Positions 1-10,900 of a stretch of DNA of 64,000 nt are shown one piece after another. A model generated the notes under the pieces. That model was not told where the DNA came from and did not search any database. It was given only the letters and a program-made list of their open reading frames with translations. The stretch's first letter is position 1; the number at the start of each line of letters is the position of its first letter. Position numbers and translations under genes: made by a program. Origin of the DNA: Acheta domesticus (lineage: Eukaryota > Arthropoda > Insecta > Orthoptera > Gryllidae). Location: positions 28,602,271 to 28,666,270 of the forward strand of contig JAHLJT010000631.1 of assembly GCA_031308135.1 (NCBI GenBank). Reading direction: 5' to 3'.

Positions 1-297
1 CCCTCTAAAATGTGTCTCCTAACATTATATAACATATATTTTTTGAGATTTTTAAACAATGTGGACGATAGTGAAAATTAAAACCAATTTTATCACTGTA
101 AATATATCCCCTAATTGGCTGGTTTCTTGGGAATCTATGACATTTTATATTCTTTTTCATATGAGTATCGCAAATTGTTGTATCGATTTAGTTTGGGGGC
201 ACTTTTCACCCCCATATTCGGCTATACCCGTTAGCATAAAATGCACCAACTGAATGATTTTTGGTCTCCCTTTTTGACAAGTGTTTTGAGCACCCAC
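1..297 (-). other. Intron following exon 6 (incomplete)
   Basis: AT-rich sequence downstream of the exon 6 donor. No repeat or motif is recognised. Confidence 0.5.
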
Positions 298-820
298 CTG
301 CGAGCGCGGCGGCGTCGTCGGCGGCGACGGCGGCGTCGCTGGGCGCGAGCGGGCGTCCGGCCAGCGCCCTGAGCTCGACGGCGTCGGCGGCGGGCGCGCC
401 GGCCACCTCGGGCGCGCGCCGCGCCTTGGGGCCCAGCCGGCCGCAGCCGCAGCGCGCCGCCGCCAGCGCCGCCACGCCCACCAGCGCCGCCCCCAGCACC
501 GCCGCCCCCGCCGCCACCTCCAGCGTGGACAGCGAGAAGCCGCCCGCGGCCGCGGGGCCCTCGGCGGGCGGCGGTGGCGGCGGGGGCGGCGGCGCGGGCG
601 GCGGGCCCGGGGACGGAGCCTTGAGGGACGCCAGGTCTTGCGGCTTGAGGTCCGGCGAGATGTTGTTGGCCGGCGCGGGTTGTGGCCACCACGCCGGGGG
701 CGGCGCGTCGTCGGGGGCGGCGTCGGGCACGCGCGGCCAGTGCGCGGGCGTCAGAGGGGGCGGCACGCCGCTGGGACGCGCCCCGCTCTCGTCGTTCCGC
801 GACTCTTCCATTTCCGTGTC
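298..820 (-). CDS. NimA/Draper-like gene, exon 6: stalk, transmembrane helix, start of cytoplasmic tail
   Basis: Encodes residues 501-674 plus one base. It opens DTEMEESRNDESGARPSG, continues with a Pro/Trp-rich stalk and a run of nine prolines, then the membrane helix LEVAAGAAVLGAALVGVAAL (about residues 600-622) and a cysteine/arginine stop-transfer segment (ARCGCGRLGPKARR). The remaining 40 or so residues are cytoplasmic and Ala-rich with no signalling motif. The acceptor is cacgtcttcag (phase 0) and the donor is CTCGCAG|gtgggt (phase 1); further exons lie beyond base 1. A type I orientation follows from the extracellular EMI/EGF exons. Confidence 0.78.
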
Positions 821-1344
821 CTGAAGACGTGCAATCTTTCTATTTCTTCCACTCAAACAATACGACTAATTTTGGACCAGTAGTCTTGTGTTTGATATAA
901 ATATAAATAATATAAAAAAATACAATTAATATCAGTAATGTGCTAGGATGACTAATTGGAAAAAGACAAATTTTAAATTACATTAAGCTAAGAAATAGAT
1001 TATTTGAGCCCAAATATTCCACTTCCGTTGAATTCAACAGCAGATACATTATTGTCTAATATAATTAGTACAATATCAAATCATATTTCTTTTTAAATGT
1101 TTTACTGTGTTATGTACTATATTAACCAACGTAGTGATGATGTTTTTCACTCGTATATTCTAACTATATTTCTAATGATAGAACAATACAGTTCAAAATT
1201 GTTGACAAGCAAAAAGAAGTTATTAAGCAGCTTCTTATGAAAAATTCGAAATTGTAGTTTGCATAGAATTTCAATAGGGAGTTAATGTCCGCACTGTGTA
1301 TGGGTTATTACCATATAGATAATGAATTAATTTTTAATATTTTT

Positions 1345-1612
1345 TCATCCTTGCTATTTTTCCCGTTTCAATGGGGTCGGCGGTAATGGGGACGGGCTGA
1401 TTTTAAATAATTTTCCGCACATTCCATTTTTTATACTGATTTGGCGATGATTATACGGACGGATGTTCTTTTTGACGCCAACCACGGGACACACAAGCAC
1501 ATTACATATAGATAACAAACATAATCACGAAGCACACACACTCATCACATACAACTATGCCCGAGGTGAACTCAAACTCACGAGGTGGGACTCGAACCCA
1601 CAATTCTATGGA
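1345..1612 (-). mobile_element. tRNA-derived SINE-like insertion
   Basis: The minus strand begins with GGGTTCGAGTCCCAC, a perfect tRNA T-arm/B-box-like core, then a roughly 250-base body and an A/T-rich tail. No A box is seen ahead of the B box, so it is 5'-truncated. It separates two diverged copies of the same intronic sequence. Confidence 0.5.
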
Positions 1613-2382
1613 AGATTTTAATGTCTAATATAATTAGTACTATATTAAAGAATAGTGTTTCTACTTTAAATGTTTTAATATTTTATGTACTATATTAACG
1701 AAAGTGGCAATGGTATATTTTCTATGCTATCAATGTGATTGCAGAAAAATAAAGATCAGAAACATTGACAAGTTAAATGTAATTATTTACCAACTCTTTG
1801 TGAAAAATTTCCATTTAATATAATACAATGTGTTTCAGGAAATTCGCCTACAGTTTGTATTGAAATTCAATAGGGAGTTAATGTTTGTACTGTGTGTATA
1901 TTACCACAGTATAGATGAAGGATAATTGTTGAGTGGAATTCTCAAAGGTGTTAGGCGCCAATATACAAAAAATTGAGATTTTTCTTCAGAAAGGTGCTTC
2001 AAGCCAAGGCCATTATCCCCTCAAAAGCGCTATGTTCCTGTTCGTCACTTTCGAGTTCAAACATATGTCGATAAATGTTTCAGGTGTTAACTCCAGTTGC
2101 CACTGTCATTTGAAAAGTGTTAACTGCTACATTCATTAGTGTTGGCAAAATCATTCTACATTTAACTCTGTACGGAACAACAGTGAAATATATTCAAGTT
2201 TTATACTGTTTAAGTTTACCGACAGTTTTGGTGTCGTAAAGACATTATTAGTTTCATTTTTTGTAAGGTGTGTGACATAACACATTTAGAGGAAATTCAT
2301 ATGTCAGTTTACCCCTTTCCCAAATTCAGATTTAAATATTTATTTATATTATTTCTTTTCAGCTCAATGATACTTGCTTGTG

Positions 2383-2690
2383 CTTAATATGGTAAATAGC
2401 CCAGGAAGAATATTTTTGTTTGACAGTTGATTGTATAAGAATCAAAGAAGATTGATGATAACTAAAAAGTAATGTTTTGTCACTTAACACCTTTGAGAAT
2501 TACAGTCCTCAATTAATGCTTAGTATGGTAAATAGCCCAGGAAGAATATTTTTGTTTGACATAGTTAAGTATAAGAATCATAGACATAGTTAAGTATAAG
2601 AGTATAAGAATCAAAGAAAATTGATGATTACTAAAATGTAATGTTTTGTCACTCAACACCTTTGAGAATTCCAGTCCTCAATTACGTATT
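2383..2690. repeat. Two-copy tandem duplication beside exon 5
   Basis: The block starting tatggtaaatagcccaggaa at about 2388 is repeated at about 2524; both copies run through gttttgtcac and cacctttgagaatt. The second copy contains a short internal duplication (catagttaagtataag). The right boundary matches, inverted, sequence at about 1920-1950. Confidence 0.7.
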
Positions 2691-2728
2691 TACGTAGCTT
2701 AATGAATGAACGTGATGGAAAATCGGAC

Positions 2729-3186
2729 CTTGCGGGGCACCGCGGGCGGGGGGATCTTGTCGCGAGCGCGCTCCTTGGCGCGCGCCTTCTTCGCGTCCGC
2801 CGCCTTCTTGCGCTGCGCCGCCTCCGGGTCCTTCTCCGGGCCGGCGGCGCCCTCCGTCGCCCGCTCAGCCGGGGGCGGGACCGCGGGGGCGGGCGCGGGC
2901 GGAGGCTCAGTGGGCGTCCCCGGGTCGGGGTACGACGTCGTGTGGTCGCCGTCCGCGTCCACGTCCGACTCGTCGCTGGCGGACGAGTCGGCGTCCTCGT
3001 CGGCGTCGCCGTCGTCGTCGGCGTCGTCGCCGTCGTCCGGCGCAGGGGCGTCGGTGGGCGGCGGGACGGCCGAGTCGTCGACGGCGTCGCCCGCGCCCGG
3101 GGCGTCGGTGGGCGACGCGTCCGGCGGCCCCTGGGTCAGCCGCTGCACCGCCCACCCGCCGCTCGGCCCGCCGGCGTCGGGGCAGC
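2729..3186 (-). CDS. NimA/Draper-like gene, exon 5: acidic extracellular stalk
   Basis: Encodes residues 348-500. It begins CPDAGGPSGGWAVQRL, then an Asp-dominated segment (DDGDDADDDGDADEDADSS), a Pro/Ala block and a basic Lys/Arg/Ala stretch (KKAADAKKARAKERARDK). No domain is recognised; it is probably an unstructured, highly charged stalk. The acceptor is ggcgttccag (phase 1). The donor is taken as CCCCGCAAG|gtccga (phase 0); it is weak but the only AG|GT in the right place and matches exon 6. Reading through it adds VRFSITFIH and a TAA at 2699-2701, which would end the protein before the membrane helix. The CpG-rich coding strand and repetitive Asp codons suggest slippage-driven growth. 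Confidence 0.75.
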
Positions 3187-3276
3187 CTGGAACGCCACAC
3201 ACACCCGTCGCTTACTCGGATTTCGAATCAATTTCGACTGAACTCATTAAATATCACCAATCAAATTTCCTCCAAT

Positions 3277-3277
<1 letters not shown>

Positions 3278-3329
<52 letters not shown>
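3278..3329. repeat. (CA)n microsatellite
   Basis: Twenty-six uninterrupted CA dinucleotides about 90 bases upstream of the exon 5 acceptor (TG repeat in the transcript). Confidence 0.97.
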
Positions 3330-3330
<1 letters not shown>

Positions 3331-3857
3331 CAAGACTTAAGACTCTAGAATACTGAAAACAAATCATGGATTTGTCAATTCCTCAAACAAATAAATAACC
3401 TCCGCTTAATTTCTCTATTACCTGCTTCTGTGTTTGTATTAAAACGATGCCAAAATAGGTGTTAAAATGGGGTACATAGTTCGAACTGCAATGCTGCTTA
3501 TGTTGGGAAGACACGCAAATGTAAGATCATCTACACAATAAATGACCACTCGAGAGCATTCAAATTAAATTAGGAATTCGGTATTTTCCTCATATTATTC
3601 CACATCACCTTTTTAACCTTAATATACTTTACTCACTTACAAATCTTACATCTTCAAAACAAAAAAAGAAAAGAAGGATCAAAATTATATAGTGAATAAT
3701 TACTAATAAAGTTAGAAATTGTATTCTTGTTTAAAAACCATCCAATGTTGAGTGGTGTTGAGTGGATTTTAAAAATGTTATATAATGGACCAGAGTACTT
3801 ACGTACCTACTAATGAATAATGTAAATAGTAAGAATGTTAACCTGAATGTCTTGAGC

Positions 3858-3890
3858 CTGATGATGAAGCAAACTGTTCTCAAAACGTCG
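3858..3890 (+). ncRNA. Degenerate hammerhead-ribozyme-like motif
   Basis: CTGATGATGAAGC, a short loop, GTTCTCAAAACGTC. This resembles the CUGANGA / stem II / GAAAC-GUC core of hammerheads carried by Penelope-like elements, but stem II is imperfect and GAAA is changed to AAAA, so it is probably inactive. Confidence 0.35.
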
Positions 3891-4059
3891 TAAAAATGTA
3901 GATGAAGATTGGAAAAATAAATGTGTTTAATTTTTTAATGCAACGTATGTGTTGTCTATAAACAAAATTTTGAAGCATTCAAACTCAAAAACTAAGGTAC
4001 ATCACTCATACACCGTATTGATACATATGTACTCATACTCGTAAGTGAATGGTGAGCAG

Positions 4060-4470
4060 GTGACTGCGCATTTCCAGAGCTTGCACCTGGGTTTTGGAAG
4101 GCTGAATCAATGAAATCAATGCACTTCAGTTACTTAGACTCTTCGAGCATACAAGAAACTACTTTATTCTGGGAATTTATTAACATTTTCAAGGACGCAC
4201 CAAGGTTTTTCTCATAGTTCTGGAAGATTGAATGAATGAAATAATGCACGTAATTGAATGAATGAAATAATGCATAGACTCTTGGGGCATACAAGAAACT
4301 ATTTTATTCTAGGAATTTATTAACATTTTCAGGGACGCACCAAGGTTTGTCTCATGGTTTTGGAAGATTGAATGAAATCAATGCACTTAAGTTACATAGA
4401 CTTTTCGGGCATACAAGAAACTACTTTATTCTTGGAATTTATTAACATTTCCATAACACGCACCTGGGTG
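4060..4470. repeat. Tandem repeat (units of about 115-140 bp) carrying the exon 4 splice donor segment
   Basis: Blocks with catacaagaaactactttat, ggaatttattaacatttt and a cgcacc(t/a)(g/a)gg junction recur about three and a half times. On the transcribed strand each holds a donor-like GT: CCCAG|GTGCGT (real, 4463), CTTG|GTGCGT (4340), CTTG|GTGCGT (4200) and CCAG|GTGCAA (4086). Confidence 0.8.
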
Positions 4471-4913
4471 TTCGCAGGGGTGTTGTCGCGCGGCCTCTCC
4501 TCCCGGCAGCGGCGGCGGTGGCGCGGGGGCGGCGGTGGCGTCGAGCGCGTTGGCGGGGGCGGTGCCGTCGAGCGCGTGAGCCGTGGGCGGCGCGGGGGAG
4601 GTGTTGGCCCGCGGGGGCGGCGGCGCGGAGGCCGGGGCGGCGGCGGCGGCGGTGGCGGGCGTGGGCGCGGGCGCGGGGGCGTGGCCGGCGGGGCAGGCGC
4701 CGGTGGCCGGGTGGCAGGGCGCGCCGCCGGCGCACGCCGGGCAGCGCCGCGTGCAGCCGGGCCCGAAGGCGCCGCGCGCGCACGCGTGCTGGCAGCGCTC
4801 GCCGCGCCACCCGGCCGCGCACGCGCACGCGCCCGTCGCCGCGTCGCACGCGCCGCCCGCCGCGCACGAGCAGTTGCCCGCGCAGCCCTCGCCCCACGTG
4901 CCCGCCGGGCACG
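4464..4913 (-). CDS. NimA/Draper-like gene, exon 4: laminin-type EGF, truncated EGF, Ala/Pro linker
   Basis: Encodes residues 198-348 (both ends split codons). A complete eight-cysteine laminin-type EGF (C199, 208, 212, 214, 220, 227, 229, 238; CPAGTWGEGCAGNCSC) is followed by a second repeat with six cysteines (242, 251, 255, 258, 264, 271) that lacks the final two. The sequence then becomes a roughly 70-residue Ala/Pro/Thr-rich linker and ends QHPCEHPG. The acceptor is gcgtgttgcag (phase 1); the donor is CACCCAG|gtgcgt (phase 1). No frame break explains the missing cysteines, so the second EGF seems to have degenerated into linker. The exon is extremely GC-rich. Diverged copies of the donor-containing segment follow in tandem in the intron. 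Confidence 0.85.
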
Positions 4914-4974
4914 CTGCAACACGCGCACGACCGGTCGATGCAAGGAGGCAAATACGAGTGCTTCGTCCCCCTCC

Positions 4975-5225
4975 CCTGCCCAGCCGGAACAAGCTCTAAG
5001 CTCCCGACTGGTCTCCCAACATTTGGGGTAATGTGGTATATGTAAGTGAATGTAAGGGAGAGAATAGGACTAGGAAGAAGGAAAGATAGTGCCCGTTTGT
5101 CCGGATTCGCCTGCGATTGATCGGAGGGACCACAGAAAACTACCGATGAGAGCAGCCAGCCGACAGAATTCTTCTGACAGCCAAGAACCCGAGGACCTTC
5201 CAGCCACCATTGCATCAGTTGTGGA
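4975..5225 (-). mobile_element. SINE family A, partial copy
   Basis: Shares with the longer copies at 15.1, 26.9 and 31.5 kb the blocks taagctcccgactggtctcc, ataggac.aggaag.aggaaag, gttgatcgga and aaccacggaaaactaccga. The tRNA-like head is absent. It lies about 60 bases upstream of the exon 4 acceptor. Confidence 0.7.
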
Positions 5226-5329
5226 CTAGTTTAATATACCAACATTAGACCGAGCGTAAGATAGTTAATGAGGGATATTGAAGAGTATGGCACGTGGAGA
5301 TGAAAATAGAGAGGTGGAAAAGGGAGGGT

Positions 5330-5770
5330 AAATCCTTAGTGGACCAGAGAAAATAAAATAGCATGAGAGAGAGAAAGGAAGATAATGAGAAAGAGAGAAA
5401 AAGGAGACAGAAAGAAAGAGAGAGAAAAAAATTTAGAAAGAAGGAGAGAGAGAAAAAGAGGAGAAAAATAGTTACAGATACATGCAGAATTGCAGAGAGA
5501 TAGAGGGAGGAGTTAAAAGAGGGAAATTTAATTACATTCCTTCTTCTATTTCTATCTTTCTCTTTCCTCATCACTGCCCAATTATAAACCCCCTCTCCCT
5601 TTCTCAACTTCTCACTGGCCAGTCGTCTTGTAGTTCTCGTCTTTCCGCCTTCTACCTTTCCATACTGTTTCAATTCCCCTTTTCTAACTTTTCCAATCAC
5701 CTCTCTGCAATTCTGGATCTCTCTCTCTTTGGATCTCTCTCTCTGGATTTCTCTCTCACGCTCGCTCTTA
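5330..5770. repeat. Polypurine tract followed by polypyrimidine tract
   Basis: From about 5330 to 5530 the plus strand is nearly all A/G (gagagagaaag types); from about 5540 to 5770 it is mostly C/T. The halves are loosely inverted (gcagaattgcagagaga versus ctctctgcaattctgga), so the region can fold on itself. Long open frames here are composition artefacts. Confidence 0.75.
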
Positions 5771-6226
5771 CGAGGGTGGTGGAAGAGGTACGTAGAAAGC
5801 CCTTGTGGGACGAGTTTGTTATGGGAACAAATATATAGAGACACAGAGTAATACTTGTTGATAAATTACTGTAATGTAAATGTATTTAATGTTTGCTCTG
5901 TGTAATGCGTTGTGAAGTAAAATTATATTCACGAATTACTACTGCAACATCCAGGAGTAAAATAGTTAATAAATTGACTGAATATACCGAATGTTCACAT
6001 GCTTCTTTGATTAAAACAAAATTTCAAATATGCATTTAATCATCTAAATGTTTAAAAATTGTACACACTTTTAAAACGGTTAGAATACATATTGAAATTA
6101 CAGAGAATAATTGAAGTTTGTTTTAGCGTTACACATTTTAATATTTTTTCCTTGCATGAAATAAGTTTATGTAATTTTGGTTTAATTATTAACAAAACAG
6201 ACAAAGCAAATGCACATGTGGTATCA

Positions 6227-6302
6227 TTCAATAGTGGTCGCTAATGACCACAGACGTTTTTAAAGCGACCTAAAATAAATAAATAGATAAATAAATAAAT
6301 AA
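6227..6302 (+). mobile_element. LINE 3' end fragment with AAATA tail
   Basis: gtggtcgctaatgacc, a short spacer with aagcgacc, and a tail of aataaataaataga repeats match the 3' UTR and tail of the LINE fragment at 38.05-38.14 kb. Confidence 0.65.
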
Positions 6303-6390
6303 AGTCCAGTTTTCTCCGTGACACCACCATTTCCTTGCTGCCCGCTGCTCCACCGTCTCAGCGCATTTCTACTGTGCGAGAGCTACTCAC

Positions 6391-6568
6391 GCGTGTCGCA
6401 GCGCAGCCCCGAGAAGCCGGCGCTGCACTCGCAGCGGTGCGGCTCTGCGCAGACGCCGTGCGCGCAGCCCATGGGGCACTCGGCCGCGCAGCGCCGCCCG
6501 CCCGCGCCGTCGGCCTCCGGGTGGTAGCCCGCGCAGCAGTACTGCACCGGGCGCGAGCGCGGGACCGT
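6391..6568 (-). CDS. NimA/Draper-like gene, exon 3: end of EMI plus NIM-type EGF repeat
   Basis: Encodes residues 139-197. TVPRSRPVQYCCAGYHPE is the end of the EMI domain (typical YCC-x-G-(Y/F)). It is followed by C165-x3-C-x3-C-x4-C-x5-C-x-C-x8-C195 (CAHGVCAEPHRCECSAGFSG), matching the NIM motif that defines the Nimrod superfamily. The acceptor is tttcccccgcag (phase 0); the donor is CGACACGC|gtgagt (phase 1). A hairpin MITE ends only 39 bases before the acceptor on the transcribed strand, so the branch point must lie in that short interval or within the element. Confidence 0.88.
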
Positions 6569-6607
6569 CTGCGGGGGAAACAGGTAGTCTTAAGCATTTC
6601 CCACTAG

Positions 6608-6843
6608 CTATACTTCGGTTTTTCTTTCTTGGCGCACGCAGGGGTGTGTCATCAAAATGGAATATTTCACGGTATTTCGCGTCATTCTCCGTTGTGCTGC
6701 CAGGAGTCGCATGATCGCAGCGTATCGAGCAGTGCAGGCGATCATGCGACTCCTGGCGGCACAACGGAGAACGACGCGAAATACCGTTAGATATTCCATT
6801 TTGATGAACCCCCAAGCACTAAGAAAGAAAAACCGAAGTATAG
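6608..6843. mobile_element. Hairpin MITE with TA-type ends
   Basis: An inverted repeat over almost its full length: ctatacttcggtttttcttt at the left and its complement aaagaaaaaccgaagtatag at the right, with matching inner arms (caaaatggaatatttcacgg / gatattccattttg; ggagtcgcatgatcg / cgatcatgcgactcc). Both ends abut TA, as for Tc1/mariner-type MITEs. Exon 3 begins 39 bases away. Confidence 0.85.
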
Positions 6844-7852
6844 ACAGCGCTACGAAGAAAGATCAAAAGCTCAAAAAAACACAAAAATAATTACGTCATG
6901 TATATGTATGAGGATGAGGATGTAAAAACATTTTTCAAATATCTTTATTTTTCTAAAATAATTATTTTCTAAATTCATTTTTTCGTTTTTTTTTTTTTTA
7001 GTTCAGGCCCTCAAGAAAATGTGCGCAGATAAATTTCTTTCCCCACACGTCATATACAGTTTTTACTGTTTTTTTGACAAATAAATAAATAAATAAGGAG
7101 GTACAGAAATGAAAGAAATACGAAAAATATTATTAATTGTATTTAAAGATATTTTTATTTTACAGCAAACACCTTTATTTGTAATATATAAAAAATATGA
7201 ATAATAACTATGTAGTATATGATAATGTACACACGTGGCATAACTTTTGTTTTTAAGAAGTTTCACCCTGCTTACAAGTTATGACAAGTAGGAGGTATCT
7301 TTGTCTCGCTCATTGTAATAACTGAAAAATAACAATGATAATACCTCTTTGTAAAAACGTTCCTACAACCGAAATCGTTGCTTACTTTACTTGTTTGTTG
7401 CTTTGGTTGTGACAAATAACCGCCCAATTTTAATCGAAGGAATTCATTCAAATGATTTTACACGCCTATAAGTGTTTTGATCTAACACGCCTACGCTTAG
7501 TTATATTTGAATATACATAATCATAGGGAACTATTTTTGTGTTTTGCGATTAACAGAAGATTTTTTTAATTAAAAAAACTCAACGAAAACCCCCAACAAA
7601 AGTCCCAAATACATTTGCCCCCTAAACAGCCACTAAAGACCAAAAAATCCCCTAAATTTAGGGGTAAAACTCCTAACCTGGCAACACTGGGGCGAAAGCG
7701 TTGAGGCGGTCTCCTTCTTCAGTCGCGCCAATGCGTTGGCTCTTTATTGTAGTCACGTCACGGTTTTCTTTTATTTCATTTTATAATATGTTACTGAACA
7801 GCAAGACACTGAATGTGTTCGTTTTAACAATAAACACTTTCGTTGTTTAGAT
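6844..7852. other. AT-rich intron sequence, nothing recognised
   Basis: Includes short AAATA runs (7078-7097) and homopolymer A/T stretches, with no coding similarity. Confidence 0.5.
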
Positions 7853-7945
7853 TCTTGGCTGTCCGGGATGAGCGGCATCTCAAACCAATGAGCTGACGTT
7901 TCGGCCATTTTGTTAAGGCCTTCTTCAGAGCTGATGCATTTAAAG
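7853..7945 (-). mobile_element. Penelope-like repeat end with hammerhead-like core
   Basis: On the minus strand: CTGAAGA, stem AGGCC...GGCC, GAAAC GTC (7895-7928), then catcccggacagccaag to about 7853. The same cassette occurs at 13.7, 37.1 and 48.1 kb. It is assigned to Penelope-like elements from the ribozyme-like core only; no RT is attached. Confidence 0.5.
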
Positions 7946-10900
7946 ATATGTTCCCCGTAGTGGTTCGTCAGAGCACCATTTCGTTGTTTTGATTGATTTG
8001 GCGAAAGCAAGGAATATTTAAATCTACCACTATGTGAAATTGACGCGACACGGAGGAAACCTCCGGGTTTAAAAATTGGACGTAAGCAGTTTATTTGAAC
8101 AATCAAAAGGTATTTAGTTGCGAATTAAAAAAAATTGAATGACCAGCCTTTGAATGAATTTTCATAAGCTTGAGATTTTGAGATTCAGATTCTCTACTTG
8201 TTGATATATTATGTTGAACGCAATTCGGATGGGAGTTTATATACAGCACTAAGTCCCAGTTTCAGATACTTGACCATTAACCCCGACTAGCATTTTGAGG
8301 AATTGAGGTCTTCAACTTTTACAGTTTGGTGAGAGTTTAAGCTATTGATTCCACCTACATACAACATTACAAAAAACAAAGCTAGTGCCCAACTCCTTGC
8401 CTGACGCGACTCAACGTGTAGCTTTCATCTACTTCCTCTTTGTCGGATTCATCCCGAATTTTACCTTCAGTACTTCAACTAACACAGCCAATATAATGTT
8501 TTGTCAATTGTTTAATTTTTATCATTCACATTTGTAAGACAAGTGAAAAAACTTATTGCCCTCAAAAGCATGCACTATTCAAACGAGAAATCTAACACTC
8601 GGCAATGGTCGCATCACGAATCCAAGTCAACGCAAGCGAGGGTGCACACGGTGCTGTGCACACCACGATCGCACTGAAAGATATTGGCTGAAAGTTTCCG
8701 AGAACGGCAGGTCCTAAAATCAATTTGATGAAGTCTGTGAATAATTGAGAAAATTTTGATTGCCTCAAATCGATTGGAAGAAACAAAGAAAAGGAAACTG
8801 TCCATATTATATTTCATGTATGTATCATAATCTGAAGTACATCTGTAATGAAACATTTTAAAAATCTGCGAAATATCCAAACATTTTAACGGTGTATTAA
8901 TAAGTATGTAATATGTAAACCCTTCACCTATTACTGTACATTGACAAATGTTATTATAAATTGTTATTAAAACAATTATTAAAAATAGTTATTAAAACTT
9001 GATTTAACTCATTTGCAGATGTTTTGCAAGTCATGAAAACTTATAACTTGTGTCAATAATATATTATTTAATGGCATATACTGACTAATAAACAAATTCG
9101 ACAACATTAACAAAAACTATGCTATCTTACAATTTTCAGACAGTGTCATCATGTTTTGGTATTTCACATTTTTTTCACAGTTTGAGGGGTTCTGATAGGT
9201 TTTTACGTCTCTTTCATGCTGCACCTTTCCTTCAAAATCGGAATTTCAGGTCACCCTCTTCGGCAGCACATGTGTTCAATTTGTTATTTATTTCTAATTG
9301 TGACTGAGTCGTTCATTCAGAGACAGTGTGACTAAGCTCTTCAAAGCCAACGGTAAGATCTGGGGAATAATTGAAGAATATCTTAAAATCTTTCGACGAG
9401 ATTTATGTATGCAGAGAGCATTTTGACAAGCTTTTTTAAACAAACTTAAATACGTTTCAGATTAAACTACGAATAATACTTTTATAAATACAACAAATAG
9501 GATAATAACAAAAGCAGTATCACATAAACGCATAAATGTACGTGCTGACAAGTTAATCTGTGAATTCAAGTTTTTAGCTCTTTTCTCGTTCTTTTGCAGT
9601 ACAATGATACTAAACGCAACTACTGAGTAACATTACTCACGTCCTTGCCCCATTGCAAGTCCTTTCTATTTTCACTTCAAAATTCGCAGTCTCCATTCCA
9701 CAACTGTCTAGTACGCTGCAAAGCGTTGCAACAGTTCCACAAGATGCCATTGTACATTTTCTCACCTTTCGCTCAGAATACAAGGCACACAAGAAGGACT
9801 GTAAACCGTATAATGAGTGGAACGACACCAGAGCTCAAAGCTCTCTCAGAGAAACGCATTTGTATTGGTAGCAAATTCGTTCTCCTTTCTCGCCATTTGC
9901 ACAGAACTCTAAAAGGCTGCAGAATGTACGGAAATATGTTATTTTTTATCTACGAATTGTGCCCTATTGAAATTGAAATATAGTTTTAAATTATGTCTTA
10001 CTAAAAGTCTTACATCCGTCCGTAATACGGATATGACGTAGTATACCTGCTTCAAAGATGATATTTGAAAACTGCTTCCGTCATTTCCTTTTTATATATA
10101 AACATTGAAGTTAAGTTATTCTCATGACAAGAGCTCTATGGAAATTATATCCTCATTCCTAATATCACATTTTAAAGATATATTACTAAGAAAACAATCT
10201 TCTTAATTTTTCAGAAGACTTCTTAAAATCTTATTTTATCACCATTTAATCTCCATTAAATAATAATATACATATAAATATAAAATAACCAAAAATCACC
10301 ATTAAATCACCATTTAAAAAAATCGAAAATCTGGACTATTTTTTACGAAAAAGAAAATGTGTTGCAACATCAAAATACAGTGTCTTCTGAGCAAGAAAAG
10401 CGACCAAAACTTCATATTATTGTTCCTTAAAGTTAAAAGTGTTGGTCTGGTCTAAAAATATTTCACCTGACAATAATATACAAATTTGCATTTGGTGTAT
10501 CTTTCCTACCATTTCCTACCTCATAAAAATGTCCTGATAGGGTTCCAAAATAGCTCATTACGGATAAGAATTTTGAGAAACAAATACGGCGCTTGTGATT
10601 TAGAGATAGTTGTTGAGCTCGAATCCGTTGACCTTCCGCGTCCAACACTTTCGCGTCTTTTCGAGATTCATCCTGGCGAAGCTGTCGCAGAACCTGTTGC
10701 TTCATTCACTGTCTGCCCTTCCTCGCAGGCAAGGGGGCAAAGAAAGTGAAGAGAGTTGTCAAGAACGTCGTTTACTTTCTAGAATCGACGCTGATATTTT
10801 ATTTTACTCATTATACGGATATTCAGCGCCTCCTTTTTAATGTTCACACTAATGGTCGTCGGTAATTCCATTAAACCAGACATGTTCGAAGGCATACAAT

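Larger units (their letters stand above)
821..2728 (-). other. Intron between exons 5 and 6
   Basis: AT-rich. Segments around 1040-1330 and 1617-1930 are diverged direct copies of each other, split by a SINE-like insertion (1345-1612). The part from about 1920 to 2690 is bounded by a diverged inverted pair containing ggaattctcaaaggtgtt and contains a tandem duplication. Confidence 0.6.
3187..4463 (-). other. Intron between exons 4 and 5
   Basis: AT-rich intron with a CA microsatellite near its 3' end, a degenerate hammerhead-like motif (3858-3890) and tandem repeats next to the exon 4 donor. Confidence 0.6.
4914..6390 (-). other. Intron between exons 3 and 4
   Basis: Contains a SINE fragment, a purine-rich then pyrimidine-rich tract, AT-rich unannotated sequence (about 5850-6226) and a LINE 3' end. 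Confidence 0.6.

Noticed and set aside
206..856. Single 216-codon minus-strand open frame taken whole as a gene
   Set aside because: Its first codon is TTG, not ATG. The real coding part is the spliced exon 298-820, bounded by good splice sites and phase-matched to exon 5.
2706..3356. Plus-strand Ser/Ala/Arg-rich open frames opposite exon 5
   Set aside because: Antisense shadows of the GC-rich exon, running into the CA microsatellite; no domain, no splice structure.
4372..5215. Several overlapping open frames on both strands around exon 4
   Set aside because: Only the frame with regular EGF cysteine spacing is supported; the others are Arg/Ala/Pro shadows of the same GC-rich DNA.
5245..5844. 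199-codon minus-strand frame with hydrophobic Leu/Ser/Phe runs
   Set aside because: Translation of the polypurine/polypyrimidine tract; no family similarity.
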